Positions 26,472 through 36,116 are shown, counted from the stretch's first letter. The stretch is 64,000 nt of DNA from CAWUEZ02 sp963921355 (GCA_963921355.3 OZ001190.1:3410001-3474000); one strand, 5' to 3'. Notes: generated by a model not told the origin, from the sequence alone. Translations and numbers: made by a program.

Positions 26472-27701
26472 CCGGCCTGTCGCCGCCAGAGCCTGGAGAG
26501 AAGGCCGCCGGTCGGTGGTCCATCACCGAGCAGCTGATGGGCCACCCCGACCAGGGCCCGGGCGAAACGTCCCTGCGGCGCGACGTCGACCGCCGGTCGG
26601 CCGGTATTGGCGGCCAGGATCATCGACTTGTCATCCAGGGGAATGAGGACATCGATCGGCCGGCCGGCCTCACGCTCGAAGTCCCGACGGTCGACCGCCC
26701 CCCCCGGAACCGGGAACGTGGTTGGCTAACAGGATGCAGCGCGACGCCGGGGCTCCGTCTTCCAGGAACCGCAGCAGTCGCGTGGTGTCGCGCAGGCCCG
26801 CCAAGGTCAGGTCGGTGACCACCAGCAGATGGTGCAGGCCCGGTGCGAGCGCGGCCATTGTCGTCGGTTCGTGGCGGGGCAGATCCGCGACGACCAGACT
26901 TGCCCGCTCTTTCAGGATGTCGAGCAGGGCCGTGGCCGCGATCGGCTCGACCCTTGTCATCCGGTCCAAGGCCTCTTCCGCCGCCAGCACCGACAACCGC
27001 TCGGACACAGGCACCAGCGCGCGATCGAGCAGCAGTTCGTCGATCCGCTCGGGTTCCTCCAGCGCCTCCCGCAACCCCGCACCGACCTGCAGGTCGAGGT
27101 TGAGCGCCGCGGTGCCGTAGTGCAGGTGGAGGTCGAGCAGGATGCTGGACAGTGCGAAGCGGGTCGAGGCCGACCATGCGAGAGCCGACGCCACCGTCGA
27201 CGCTCCCACGCCGCCCCGCGCGCCCACGACTCCAATGGCCCGGCCGGTCGCAACAGCCGGTTCGCCCGCGGACCTCAGGGTGAGGCGCAGTGCACGATCG
27301 ATCTCGTCGGCCGTCAGCGGTTTGACCAGATAGCCGGCGGCTCCCGCCTCGACCAGGTCGTGGTAGAGCGTGACATCGTTCTCCGTTCCGAAGGCGATGA
27401 CGCGGGTATTGCGGCGGAAAGCCGGCTCCAGGCCCTTGAGATCCTCGAGTGGTGCGAGGGACTCCGACACGTCGACTACGAGGATCTCCGGTGGCGGCGC
27501 CACCCACAACGTGCGGGCTGCCGACGCCACGCCGCCAGCCTGGACGGCAGCTGTCGGCCAGCCGCGGGACTCAGCGTAGCGCGCCAGGACCGACCGGCTG
27601 TCCGGGTCGACTGCGAACGCGGCGAAAGGTTCCGCCACCGGCCGCCCGGCCGGGCCGGCGCTTGCGTGCACCAGGGACGGAGAGACCGCTGCCATTGCCA
27701 T
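26468..27701 (-). pseudogene. cpaE: cpaE, frameshifted at a run of eight C
   Basis: The N-terminal receiver-like domain (about 60-150) and the MinD/ParA-like domain (VVGARGGVGASTVASALA at about 158-175, a deviant Walker A) read normally to ILLANHVPGSGG. The frame then fails at a run of eight C (26698-26705). With seven C it continues as AVDRRDFEREAGRPIDVLIP, then LDDKSMILAANTGRPAVDVA, ending at 26468 with an ATGA overlap to cpaF. The exact operon junction argues that this is the true 3' end. The repaired length is 410 residues. CpaE localises Tad machinery to the pole. Confidence 0.88.
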
Positions 27702-27704
27702 CGT

Positions 27705-28434
27705 CTATTTCTCCGTGGTGGTCGCGAACGGATCCGCGGCGCCCTCGGCGTCTGGGGCCGCCGGTTCAGCCGACGGTTGACCGGGAGCCATGACAACCGC
27801 CGCCCCGATCGGACGGACATACTGGTCAGCGGCCTGTCGATCCCGGTCCGAGCGTAAGACCTCGGCGGCGGAGCGGGACGGCCCGCCCCTGCCCAGCACC
27901 AGATCCGCCGGATCCGCCAGTTGCGCGGCGAAATTCTTGGCATCGGCGCAGCCAAGATTGGACGACGGTTGGTTCTTCGACCCGGCAGCACTCGGATAGC
28001 GCCAGTCGGGACACCCAGCCACCGTCGCGACGAACCGACCGACTGTGACCCGGACCAGATCGGTCCCCAGCGGTGAGCGGTCGGCGCGCCGGATGGAGCC
28101 GACGATCCGGGGCTGATAGCCCAGACCGCGCAGATGCTCCGCCACCCGCTCGGTGCGGACGGCGGCAAAACCGGCACTGTCCTGGCGCCCGGCACCTTCG
28201 ACATGGATCCGGTCCTGGGCGGAAGGCGCATGACGCCGGAGAAAGTCGGTCAGACGCTCCAGATCCCCCCTCGACCGGGTCGACAGACCGGTCGGGAAAT
28301 CGCACGAACGCCCGGTCTATTGTCCAGGCCGCCTGCGGGCGGTGGGTTTCCGGCAGAATGCGGAAGTCATCAGTCGGCAGGCTGCACCCGGCCATCCATC
28401 CGAGCGAGAGCAGCGCAAGCGCGTGACGAATCAT
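27705..28434 (-). pseudogene. cpaD: cpaD, frameshifted at a run of six C
   Basis: From the ATG at 28434 a lipoprotein signal is seen (MIRHALALLSLGWMAGC, lipobox MAGC at 14-17), then WTIDRAFVRFPDRSVDPVEG. The frame breaks at six C (28265-28270); with five it continues as DLERLTDFLRRHAPSAQDRI and HVEGAGRQDSAGFAAVRTER, then a CpaD core with CPDWRYPSAAGSKNQPSSNL and GCADAKNFAAQLADPADLV. The repaired length is 242 residues. CpaD is the outer-membrane lipoprotein assisting the CpaC secretin. It lies 10 bases after cpaC and 3 before cpaE. Confidence 0.85.
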
Positions 28435-28444
28435 GGCGGGCTCC

Positions 28445-29923
28445 CTATTCCAGAATGAACCCCGCCGGGCCGAACAGGGTCTGGCCCGGGAGGTTCCGGC
28501 CTCCGCTGGCGCCGGCACGGTCAGCGCCGTCATCCATGGCGATCCGGCTGTCGTAGTTCCGGCCATACAGCAGTCGATCCAGGTCGGTCGCCGGCCGGTA
28601 GCCGTCGAACGGATCCGCAAGCAGCGTCGGATCGCTGACCGGCCGGACAAGGTACGGGGTGATGATGATGACGAGTTCCGTCTCGCCCCGTTGAAAGGTG
28701 TCGGAGCGGAACAGGGCTCCCAGGATCGGCAGATCCCCGAGCCCGGGGAACTTCTGGACGTCGTGGTCCAGCGTGTTCTGGATCAACCCGGCGATGGCGA
28801 AGGACTGCCCCGAGCCGAGTTCGACGGTCGTTTCCGCGCTGCGCTTCGACAGCGCCGGCACCACGAAGTTGTCGAGGGTCACGGAGTTCGTCGTAACCAG
28901 CTGGCTGACCTCCGGGGCAACCTCGATCGAGATTCGGCCGTCATCCAGGACGATCGGAGTGAAACTCAACTGAACGCCGAACTGCTTGTACTCGACGGTG
29001 ATCTGGTCGTCGGACTGGGGCACCAGGATCGGAAACTCGCCGCCGGCCAGGAACTCTGCCTTCTGGCCGGATCGGGCGGTCAGGTTGGGCTCAGCGAGAA
29101 CCGAAACGAGGCCCTCATCGTCCAGCGCGTCGATCATGAAGTTCAGGTCGAGGTTGCCTTGGGAGATGCTGCCGAAGACGGAGTTGGCGGCGACACTGCC
29201 GGTGGTCGGTCGGGTGACGAACTGTCCGTTACCGGTCAGGAACGGCCGCCCGGTCGCAAGGCCAACCAGGAAGTCTCCGGTGTTGAACAGCCCCTCCCAG
29301 TTGATGCCGAACTGCTTGAGGACGTCGCGGCTGACTTCCGCCACCCGGACCCGAAGGTTGACCTGGTTGGCGCCCAGCACCCTGAGGCGACTGATCGGCT
29401 TCTCCGGCTTGATGATCGCCTCGACCAGAGAGACCGCCTGTTGAGCTTCCGCCGCGGACGCCACCGTACCGGTCAGCACGACGCCGGTGCCCAGACGGGC
29501 GATCTCGATCGTGTCGCCGAGGCCGACACTGTCCAGAGCCAACCGGAGAGCGGCCAGGTCCTGGGTCACGACGATCCCGATCCCGGCGACGATCGTGTCA
29601 CCCGGCCCGACCGCATAGAGCGTCGTCTCGCCCGCCTTCTCCCCGAAGACGTAGATCAGGGTCGGCGATTTCACCTGAACGTCGGCGACATCGGGTTCCG
29701 CCAGGAAGACAGATTCCGCCGGCGACGGCAGGCGGATCAGGCGGCCGCGGTCGACGGTCAGTTCAAGCCGCGTATCGGCCGGCGGCAGGATCTCGACCGC
29801 TGCCGCGGCATGCGGCCCACCGGCCAGCCACAGTACCAGAGCCCAGACCACCGCCGCGGCCGCCAGGCGCAGGACCACACCTCGGGTCTCTCTGTGCGTT
29901 TGGCGATCGGCGGGATGCATCAT
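28445..29923 (-). CDS. cpaC: Tad pilus secretin CpaC (RcpA)
   Basis: 492 residues with an N-terminal signal segment (hydrophobic about 20-43). A pilus N-domain (RLIRLPSPAESVFLAEPDVA, TLIYVFGEKAGETTLYAV) and a BON-like segment (VVLTGTVASAAEAQQAVSLV) precede the secretin domain (ALDDEGLVSVLAEPNLTARS, AEFLAGGEFPILVP, ending VIIITPYLVRPV). It forms the outer-membrane ring through which the pilus passes. Intact, and in normal order between cpaB and cpaD. Confidence 0.94.
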   Translation of the reverse strand: MMHPADRQTHRETRGVVLRLAAAAVVWALVLWLAGGPHAAAAVEILPPADTRLELTVDRGRLIRLPSPAESVFLAEPDVADVQVKSPTLIYVFGEKAGETTLYAVGPGDTIVAGIGIVVTQDLAALRLALDSVGLGDTIEIARLGTGVVLTGTVASAAEAQQAVSLVEAIIKPEKPISRLRVLGANQVNLRVRVAEVSRDVLKQFGINWEGLFNTGDFLVGLATGRPFLTGNGQFVTRPTTGSVAANSVFGSISQGNLDLNFMIDALDDEGLVSVLAEPNLTARSGQKAEFLAGGEFPILVPQSDDQITVEYKQFGVQLSFTPIVLDDGRISIEVAPEVSQLVTTNSVTLDNFVVPALSKRSAETTVELGSGQSFAIAGLIQNTLDHDVQKFPGLGDLPILGALFRSDTFQRGETELVIIITPYLVRPVSDPTLLADPFDGYRPATDLDRLLYGRNYDSRIAMDDGADRAGASGGRNLPGQTLFGPAGFILE

Positions 29924-29944
29924 GGGGTCCTCGACGTTTCTCGT

Positions 29945-30841
29945 TCAGGGCGCCTTGAAGTTCAGTTCTTCCGCGGCGTTGCCCCGCACGATCGTGACCG
30001 ACGGCCCGGTCTCCTCATCTGCCAGCGGCATCAGGAGCGAAGACACCTCGGTATCGGTGGTGAAGGACCGGCGACGGTGCGGACCGGCGGCGACTTCCGC
30101 ACTCGCCTGCACATCCAGTGGCAGCGATCGCAGAGACAGCGACACCCGACCGAGTTCGGTGGTCATCGCCATGATCTCGGCCTGCTTGGGCCGGAGTTCG
30201 AGGGTTGCCGTTTTCGCCAATCCGGATTCACGCGACAGATCGTCGAGGCGCTGGTCGAGTGCCAGAACCCGGACATTGCTTAGCACCGTTTCGCTCGCAC
30301 GCCGGGTGTTCTGCCGGTCGTCGCGGCCAATCTCGTGGGTGACGATCACATCAACCCGGTCGCCCGGCATGATCAGGCCTGCGACCCCCGACGCCGCGTC
30401 GATCGGCACCGTCACCGCACGCATCCCCGGTTCCAGGATGGCGGCGAGAAAGCCGCTGTCGCCCAACCGCACCAGCCGGCTTTCGACAATCGGTTCCCTG
30501 GCGGCGATGGCCGTGCGGGCGACCGAGCCCAGGTAGTCGTCGACTTCGACCGCGCCATCCAGGGCATAGCGCGGATCGATCGCTTCTTCCGGCCACGGGT
30601 GCCACTCCAGATGATCGCGCCGCAGAATGGTCCCGGTCGGCAGGTCGGTTCCCGCCACCAGGACGTGGGCGATCGCGGTCGGACGCGAGACCGACGAACC
30701 GGTCACCAACTGCTCAAGCTGGATCTCGCCGGGCCCCGCCGACCGCCGTTCCGTCGCGAGCACCCAGCTGCGCGCCACGTAGGCCGTCAGCCCGGCCGCC
30801 CCGATGGCCAGAACGAAGAGAAAGACCGTGTGGATCCGCAT
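29945..30841 (-). CDS. cpaB: Tad pilus assembly protein CpaB (RcpC)
   Basis: 298 residues from the ATG at 30841; the longer open frame upstream overlaps cpaA and is not protein-like. One N-terminal helix (about 3-22, signal/anchor), an SAF domain (LVAGTDLPTGTILRRDHLEW, IAAREPIVESRLV) and the RcpC region (MRAVTVPIDAASGVAGLIMP, GDRVDVIVTH). CpaB is a periplasmic partner of the secretin. Gap to cpaC is 21 bases, to cpaA 10 bases. Confidence 0.92.
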   Translation of the reverse strand: MRIHTVFLFVLAIGAAGLTAYVARSWVLATERRSAGPGEIQLEQLVTGSSVSRPTAIAHVLVAGTDLPTGTILRRDHLEWHPWPEEAIDPRYALDGAVEVDDYLGSVARTAIAAREPIVESRLVRLGDSGFLAAILEPGMRAVTVPIDAASGVAGLIMPGDRVDVIVTHEIGRDDRQNTRRASETVLSNVRVLALDQRLDDLSRESGLAKTATLELRPKQAEIMAMTTELGRVSLSLRSLPLDVQASAEVAAGPHRRRSFTTDTEVSSLLMPLADEETGPSVTIVRGNAAEELNFKAP

Positions 30842-30851
30842 GTCCGCCCCC

Positions 30852-31349
30852 TCACCCGGCCCGCGGTGTGGCGAGGATGCCGAGTTGGATGGCCGCCAGC
30901 CAGATGCCGCCCGCGGCAATGGCGATGCCGTAGGGCACCGCCGGTGCACCATGTTCGGTTGCGCGGAGCCCCGGCGAGAGCAGGAAAGGCGTGTAGCGGC
31001 GCGCCAGCACGAGCGCTGTCAGCACCCCGCCGGCCAAGGCCGTGATGGTGAGCATCGCCAGGACGTGGCCGGGTCCCGCCCAAAGTCCGACAGCCGCCAG
31101 CAGCTTGGCGTCGCCGCCGCCAAGCCAGCCGCGCGAGAACGCTAGGAAGCCGAACGCCAGAATGGCCGTCCCGACGGCGATCCCCTCCAGCCAGGCGGCC
31201 GTCCCGATGATCGGGAGGCGTCCCAGGTAGAGAATTGCGACGGCCAGACACAGACGGTTGGGGATGGTGAGCGTCCGGCCGTCGCTCAGGGCGGCCCAAA
31301 CCAGGAGCCCTGAAACTGAAATCCAAAGAACGGAATCAACGAATGGCAT
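30852..31349 (-). CDS. cpaA: Prepilin peptidase CpaA (TadV)
   Basis: 165 residues from the ATG at 31349, which has GGGAAGGGG just upstream. Hydrophobic segments run through most of the protein. The aspartyl-protease motifs are DGRTLTIPNR (first Asp) and GGGDAKLLAAVGLW (GxGD type). It cleaves the leader of Flp prepilin in the inner membrane. Intact; second in the Tad operon after flp. Confidence 0.9.
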   Translation of the reverse strand: MPFVDSVLWISVSGLLVWAALSDGRTLTIPNRLCLAVAILYLGRLPIIGTAAWLEGIAVGTAILAFGFLAFSRGWLGGGDAKLLAAVGLWAGPGHVLAMLTITALAGGVLTALVLARRYTPFLLSPGLRATEHGAPAVPYGIAIAAGGIWLAAIQLGILATPRAG

Positions 31350-31466
31350 CGGGTCATCCCCTTCCCGATCAGAAGAAAGCCAGGCGCCCCGCTCGGCCGC
31401 CGGCCAGGACAAGAGCCCGAGGGCCTTGCTGACCGGCGGTCGGGAGATGGAGTACCCGGAGTAGCC

Positions 31467-31631
31467 TTACTGGTTGAGGCTTGAGGTCACGCTGTCGAAG
31501 GTGTCGTTCAACCACGTGCCGATCCCTTGAAGATCGCCGATCATGACAACGGCGACCAGGGCAGCGATCAGCCCGTATTCAATGGCCGAGACGCCCGACT
31601 CGTCTGAAAGGAAATTCTTGAAAGCAGTCAT
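31467..31631 (-). CDS. flp: Flp/Fap pilin
   Basis: 54 residues from the ATG at 31631, with GGAGAGC upstream. The leader MTAFKNFLSDESG ends at Gly13, followed by the Flp signature VSAIEYGLIAALVAV (Glu at +5 of the mature form), a hydrophobic helix and a short polar tail. It is the major pilin subunit of the Tad pilus and the first gene of the leftward Tad operon; the AT-rich region upstream (about 31740-31860) likely holds the promoter. Confidence 0.93.
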   Translation of the reverse strand: MTAFKNFLSDESGVSAIEYGLIAALVAVVMIGDLQGIGTWLNDTFDSVTSSLNQ

Positions 31632-31766
31632 GGTAGCTCTCCTGCGCTTCTGCATGGACTTCCCAACTCTTCCGCGCCCAATTCTTCCAAGGGTCAGGCG
31701 GCTTCAGGAAATCGATGCTCAACGCTAGGAACAGCCAGATCCAGCTGCCATGAATATATTCTCGGA

Positions 31767-31782
31767 TAGAATCCCGATACTT
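31767..31782. promoter_or_regulatory. Half-conserved copy of the TAGAATC operator
   Basis: TAGAATC-CC-GATACTT shares the left arm, spacer and half of the right arm with the palindrome at 22061. It lies about 136 bases before the flp start in AT-rich DNA. The match of 13 of 16 positions in two promoters of Tad-linked genes suggests a common regulator. Confidence 0.35.
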
Positions 31783-31917
31783 TCGGTCGATCTCAGTAGC
31801 GTTAGTAGATAAAATCCAATATTTCCGATCTTTATTCTTTTCAATATGTTGCTGCCGTTTGTTAAATCAGTAATCGGCTGTCGCGCCAAGATCGGCACTC
31901 AGATGACCCGCCGTGGC

Positions 31918-32265
31918 CTAGGTTTCGCTGACATAGATCCGCGACCCCGACGAATAGGCGATCATCAACACGGCGGTTTCGGTTCCGATATTCTCGGTCT
32001 GATGGATCGCACCAACGGGGATCAACACGGTGTCTCCCGCCTCCATCTTGCTCCATTGATCGTCGCGGCGCTGGCGAACGGTTCCGGTCAGCAGGTGTAT
32101 GGTTTCGGTGCAGTTCGTGTGCCGGTGGGCCTCTGACATGGTATCCGGTTCGATGGTCATCCGGGCGAGGCTGAGTCCGGCACCGGCTTCGATCGCGTCT
32201 TCCATCAGCCACGCCATCGTCACCCCCGGCGTCTCGGATGGCCAACCCGTGTGCGGATCTTTCAT
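31918..32265 (-). CDS. Cupin-domain protein
   Basis: 115 residues, one cupin barrel. Motif 1 is HRHTNCTETIHLLTG (His, His and Glu ligands) and motif 2 is GDTVLIPVGAIHQTENIG with the final His. Such small cupins bind a metal and may be sugar isomerases, dioxygenases or sensors; the reaction is not evident. It is transcribed leftward toward flp but 286 bases away, with its own upstream region. Confidence 0.82.
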   Translation of the reverse strand: MKDPHTGWPSETPGVTMAWLMEDAIEAGAGLSLARMTIEPDTMSEAHRHTNCTETIHLLTGTVRQRRDDQWSKMEAGDTVLIPVGAIHQTENIGTETAVLMIAYSSGSRIYVSET

Positions 32266-32412
32266 GCTCGGTTTCCTCGCGGTTCAGATCGATCTTGGCG
32301 GGCCGAATGCCCGTGGAACCGACACCGTCGGCGCGGACACTCCACGAGGTCCAGCCTACACCAGCCTCTCTGGGTCACCGGTTGTGGACCGTGGATCGAC
32401 CCTGTCCCAACA

Positions 32413-32438
32413 AGAAAATGGCCCGCCGAAGCGGGCCA
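32413..32438 (-). terminator. Intrinsic terminator of the pentapeptide-repeat gene
   Basis: TGGCCCGC-CGAA-GCGGGCCA (32419-32438) forms a perfect 8-bp stem with a tetraloop. Read on the minus strand it is followed by ATTTTC, and it lies 29 bases after the pentapeptide gene's stop. Confidence 0.8.
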
Positions 32439-32466
32439 GTTGGAGACAGGAGGAGTTACGCGCAGG

Positions 32467-33759
32467 CTAGGTGGGAGAGAGTTTGGTCTGGTCGTCAATC
32501 CGCGCCCCTGATCGAACGGGATCGGCCATCTTGGCACCGCGCAGATCGGCGCCGCGCAGGTCGGCGCCGTTGATCGCGGCATGGGACAAATCGGCGTCGC
32601 GCAAGTCGGCGCTGCGTAGGTTAATTCCTAGCATATCGGCGTAGCGCAGGTCCGCATCGACGAGGCGGGTGGCAAGCGTGTGGCCGGTTTCCATGGTCAG
32701 GGACCGAAGGTTGGCGCCGCCGAGCTTGGCGTTCTGAAGCCGCGCACCGTTGAGGTCGGCGCCGCGCAGATCCGCACCATCGAGAACGGCAAACCGAAGA
32801 TCGGCACCGGCCAGTTGCCCGGCCGCCATGCGGATACCGGTCAGATCCATTGCGCAGAATACCGCCTGAACCGCGACCAGCGCCGTCAGGTCAACCTCCT
32901 GGAAGCCTTCGGCGGCCCGCAGATCGCATCCCGACACGTTCAGCTGCTGGCCGCGGACGCTCGACGAAGCCACCCAGCTCGCATGTTGGTCCAGGAGTTC
33001 GTCGATCGGAGCCCCCAATCCCTCGAGCGGTTTGCCGGCCGGTCGATCGGTCAGCGCGCCGCTCAGGTCCGCGCCCCCAAGTTCGGTCATGTTGGTGGTG
33101 ATCCGGGTGAAGATCGCGTCCCGAAGGGTCGCTTTCTCCAGGTTCGCCCAACTCAAATCAGCACCATCGAGATTGGCACCGCTCAGATTTGCGCCGCGCA
33201 GATTGCTGCGGACCATCTTCGCGTCCCGCAGGACTGCGTCGGCGAAATTGGTGTTCACGCAGACCGCACCAGAGATTCGCGCCCGCGAGAGATCGGCGCC
33301 CGAGAAGTCGGCCTGCTGTAGCTCGGCGACCGAGCACTCGATCTCGATCCAATGCAGATCACGGTCGACCTCACCCTGCTCCGCCAGATTGCTCTCCCGG
33401 ATGTCGGCATCGATCAGGGAGGCACCAATCAGCCGCGCCCCGCGCAGACAGGCTCCTCGTAGATCCGTCTTCACGAGGCTGGCCCCGTCGAGATTGGCAC
33501 CCCGGAGATCCGCGGCAAACAGCGAGGCATAGTCTAGGGTGGCGTTGGTCAGCGTCGCCCGGGACAAAGACGCGCCGGTGAAATCGGCGTCGGTCAGGTC
33601 CGCATCCGAGAAATCAAGCCAGCCGAGATCAAAGAACGACAGCACTGCCCGGGCGCCGCCCAACTGGCCGCGACGGAACCGGGCATGCCGTTTGATCAGG
33701 GCATTCGCTTCTTCCTGGGACAACCGTTCCAGTTTGCGTTCTGAGGAGGCGGCTTCCAT
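32467..33759 (-). CDS. Pentapeptide-repeat protein
   Basis: 430 residues. A(D/N)LxG-type repeats run from about 48 to 420 in blocks (LSRATLTNATLDYASLFAAD, LRGANLSGANLDGADLSWAN, LRFAVLDGADLRGADLNGAR), which would fold into a right-handed quadrilateral helix. The runs are interrupted at about 125-150 and about 225-285 by non-repeat segments. The N-terminal 35 residues look helical. Some family members mimic DNA to block gyrase; no partner is evident here. It is divergent from the PAS-GGDEF-EAL gene and has its own terminator. Confidence 0.88.
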   Translation of the reverse strand: MEAASSERKLERLSQEEANALIKRHARFRRGQLGGARAVLSFFDLGWLDFSDADLTDADFTGASLSRATLTNATLDYASLFAADLRGANLDGASLVKTDLRGACLRGARLIGASLIDADIRESNLAEQGEVDRDLHWIEIECSVAELQQADFSGADLSRARISGAVCVNTNFADAVLRDAKMVRSNLRGANLSGANLDGADLSWANLEKATLRDAIFTRITTNMTELGGADLSGALTDRPAGKPLEGLGAPIDELLDQHASWVASSSVRGQQLNVSGCDLRAAEGFQEVDLTALVAVQAVFCAMDLTGIRMAAGQLAGADLRFAVLDGADLRGADLNGARLQNAKLGGANLRSLTMETGHTLATRLVDADLRYADMLGINLRSADLRDADLSHAAINGADLRGADLRGAKMADPVRSGARIDDQTKLSPT

Positions 33760-33924
33760 TCGGATCTCCGTGCGTTCTGCCAGAGCTGAGGGTTCGCCCG
33801 TGGGCGACGAGGGCTAATTATCTGTAATGTATTTTTCCAAATCAATTGCAAAATGAAATCTGAAAAGTCATATTTATAGCTCATTCGTGAAGCGAATTCG
33901 CCAGAATGGCGTTACGGAGTGTCA

Positions 33925-35991
33925 ATGGCCGACCTTACCTTGGCGTCGCTGTACGATGTGGTCCGCGGTGTGGAGCAGATCCTTGGGCCGTTTCCGGTCC
34001 TGGTTCTCGCGGTCGACAGTCAGGGCCGCATCGTGATGAGCAACGAGGCTGCGAGAACGGCTTTCGGGGTTGCCGAGGTGGAGATGATCGACCGCCCGGT
34101 GACCGACTTCGTCCCAGGGATTGCCTGGAACCAGACTGCCAAGAACGCGCTGTCCGACAGCCCGCAGAAGCCGGCCGTTCAGCGCCGGCGGGATGGCAGC
34201 GCATTCCCTGTCGAAGTCCACACCAGCGTGCATCAACTCGGCGATGACAAGATCACGTTCGTCGCCCTGCATGACGTCACCGAACGGCTGCAGGCTGACC
34301 GCTCGGTCCGGGAGTCACAACAGACCCTGGACATCGTCCTGGCCGGACTGCCCGCCATGGTCAGCGCGAAGGACCCGGACGGGCTCTACGAGTTCATCAA
34401 TCCGTTCCAGGCCGAGGTCTACGGTGTCGATCCGGCAGCGGCGGTCGGACGCGATACCGCCGACCTTCTGGGAGCGCCCGGCCGGCCAATTGACCGGATG
34501 GACCGCAAATTGCTCGCGGGCGACGCCGTCTCACGGACCGAGGAAGAGCGGTTGTTGGATGCTGAAGGCCGCCAACGGCGGTTCCTGACGACCCGCGCGG
34601 TGCTGCGCGATGCCAAGGGCATTGCCCAACGCCTGTTGAGCGTCTCCCTCGACGTCACCCATGGCAGCGTTGCCGAAGAGCGCTTGGAGCGGCTCGCGCT
34701 CATCGACGACCGGACCGGCCTGCCCAATCGGATCGCCCTGCGCCAGGTGCTTGGGGCGCAGATCCGAGCTTCGCGCAGGGACAACGCGCAGCTCGGTGCC
34801 ATCGTGTTCAGCATCGATAACCTGCGAGAGATCGGCACCGATCTCGGAGAGGATGCGCGCGACGGCGTGCTGCGTCGCGTCGCCATCCGGCTTGGCGGGC
34901 TCGTCGCCGAGGATGCGGTGATCGCGCGATATGACGACCAGAGCTTCGCCGTGGTCGCCAGTCAGATCGACGGGGATGGGATCCTGGAGCAGGAGAGCGC
35001 CCGATTGATCGCGCGGGCCGGACGCACCGTCACCGTCGCAGGAACGTCGGTTGAACTGAAATGCCGGGCCGGGGTCGCGTTGTATCCGGACAACGGAATT
35101 GATGCGGACGATCTGCTGCGGGCCGCCGAACTTGCCGCCAATGAGCGCTCCGGACCAACCGTTGTCCCGATCCGCCGGTATGCCGACGATATGGCCGACC
35201 GCCTGCGAAACCGCCGGGATATCGAGCAGGGCCTGCGCCGGGATCTCGAGCAGGATCGGTTCTCGGTGCGCTACCGCCCGGTCTTGAGCCTGGAATCCCG
35301 CCAGACGCTCGGCTTCGAGACGGATCTGGTCGACGGCGATGACACGCCGATCTGGCGCAGCACCGCGGCGCATGAGGGCAGTCCCCTTTCTATCGCCGAA
35401 CGCGAGGGGCTGATCGTACCGATCGGTGAGTGGATGATCCGCCGCGCGTGTACCGACGCCGCGACCTGGGCCAGCCCGGTTCCCGTGGCGATTACGCTGC
35501 ACGCCCAGCAGGTGCATCAGCCGGACCTGGTGGAGATGGTGGAGGATGTCCTCGCGGAGACCGAGCTGGCGCCTGCCCGTCTGCTCCTGGCTATCGACGC
35601 CAGTGTCGCGACAGAAGATCCAGACTTGGCGACCGGAACCCTGGCGGGCCTCGCCGGGCTGGGCCTCCAGCTGTCGCTGAATGATTTCGGGTCTTGCGCC
35701 AGTTCGCTTATGGCGCTGCGGCGCCTGCCGATCGGGTCGGTGACTCTTGGCGCCCCGCTGGTCGGCGCTCTGCCCGCGGATGGCGATGCGGTCCTTGTCG
35801 CCAGTGCCGCAACCAAACTGGCGCAGACCCTCGACCTGTCGGTTCGGGCCAGCGGCGTTGAAACCGGCGATCAGCTCGAGTTCCTCAAGGACCGGGGCTG
35901 CGTAGCGGCCTCCGGTGCCGCGGTCGGAGACGTCATGACCGCGTCCGCGGTTGCGGCCCTTCTCGCGCAGGACAGCGCCCTCGCCGGCTGA
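33925..35991 (+). CDS. PAS-PAS-GGDEF-EAL protein with degenerate catalytic motifs
   Basis: 688 residues from the ATG at 33925 (CGGAG 8 bases upstream), rather than the GTG two codons earlier. PAS domains at about 15-120 and 133-250, a GGDEF domain from about 258 (DDRTGLPNRIALR) and an EAL domain from about 445. The GGDEF site reads DDQSF (337-341), the EAL motif reads ETD (465-467), and the catalytic glutamates and aspartates of EAL are replaced (LLLAIDAS for the LELTES region, NDFGS for DDFG). It is therefore unlikely to make or break c-di-GMP and may be a sensor/effector scaffold. It is divergent from the pentapeptide gene over an AT-rich 165-base region. Confidence 0.85.
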   Translation: MADLTLASLYDVVRGVEQILGPFPVLVLAVDSQGRIVMSNEAARTAFGVAEVEMIDRPVTDFVPGIAWNQTAKNALSDSPQKPAVQRRRDGSAFPVEVHTSVHQLGDDKITFVALHDVTERLQADRSVRESQQTLDIVLAGLPAMVSAKDPDGLYEFINPFQAEVYGVDPAAAVGRDTADLLGAPGRPIDRMDRKLLAGDAVSRTEEERLLDAEGRQRRFLTTRAVLRDAKGIAQRLLSVSLDVTHGSVAEERLERLALIDDRTGLPNRIALRQVLGAQIRASRRDNAQLGAIVFSIDNLREIGTDLGEDARDGVLRRVAIRLGGLVAEDAVIARYDDQSFAVVASQIDGDGILEQESARLIARAGRTVTVAGTSVELKCRAGVALYPDNGIDADDLLRAAELAANERSGPTVVPIRRYADDMADRLRNRRDIEQGLRRDLEQDRFSVRYRPVLSLESRQTLGFETDLVDGDDTPIWRSTAAHEGSPLSIAEREGLIVPIGEWMIRRACTDAATWASPVPVAITLHAQQVHQPDLVEMVEDVLAETELAPARLLLAIDASVATEDPDLATGTLAGLAGLGLQLSLNDFGSCASSLMALRRLPIGSVTLGAPLVGALPADGDAVLVASAATKLAQTLDLSVRASGVETGDQLEFLKDRGCVAASGAAVGDVMTASAVAALLAQDSALAG

Positions 35992-36116
35992 CACTGTACC
36001 CGGCAGCCCGACGGGAACGGCTTCGCCACGGGCGATCCTTGCTCTAACGTTCAGGCCCGAGTCGCCACCGCAACGGATGGCCGAGGCGGACAGACGGTGA
36101 GCAATAGGAGAGACCG

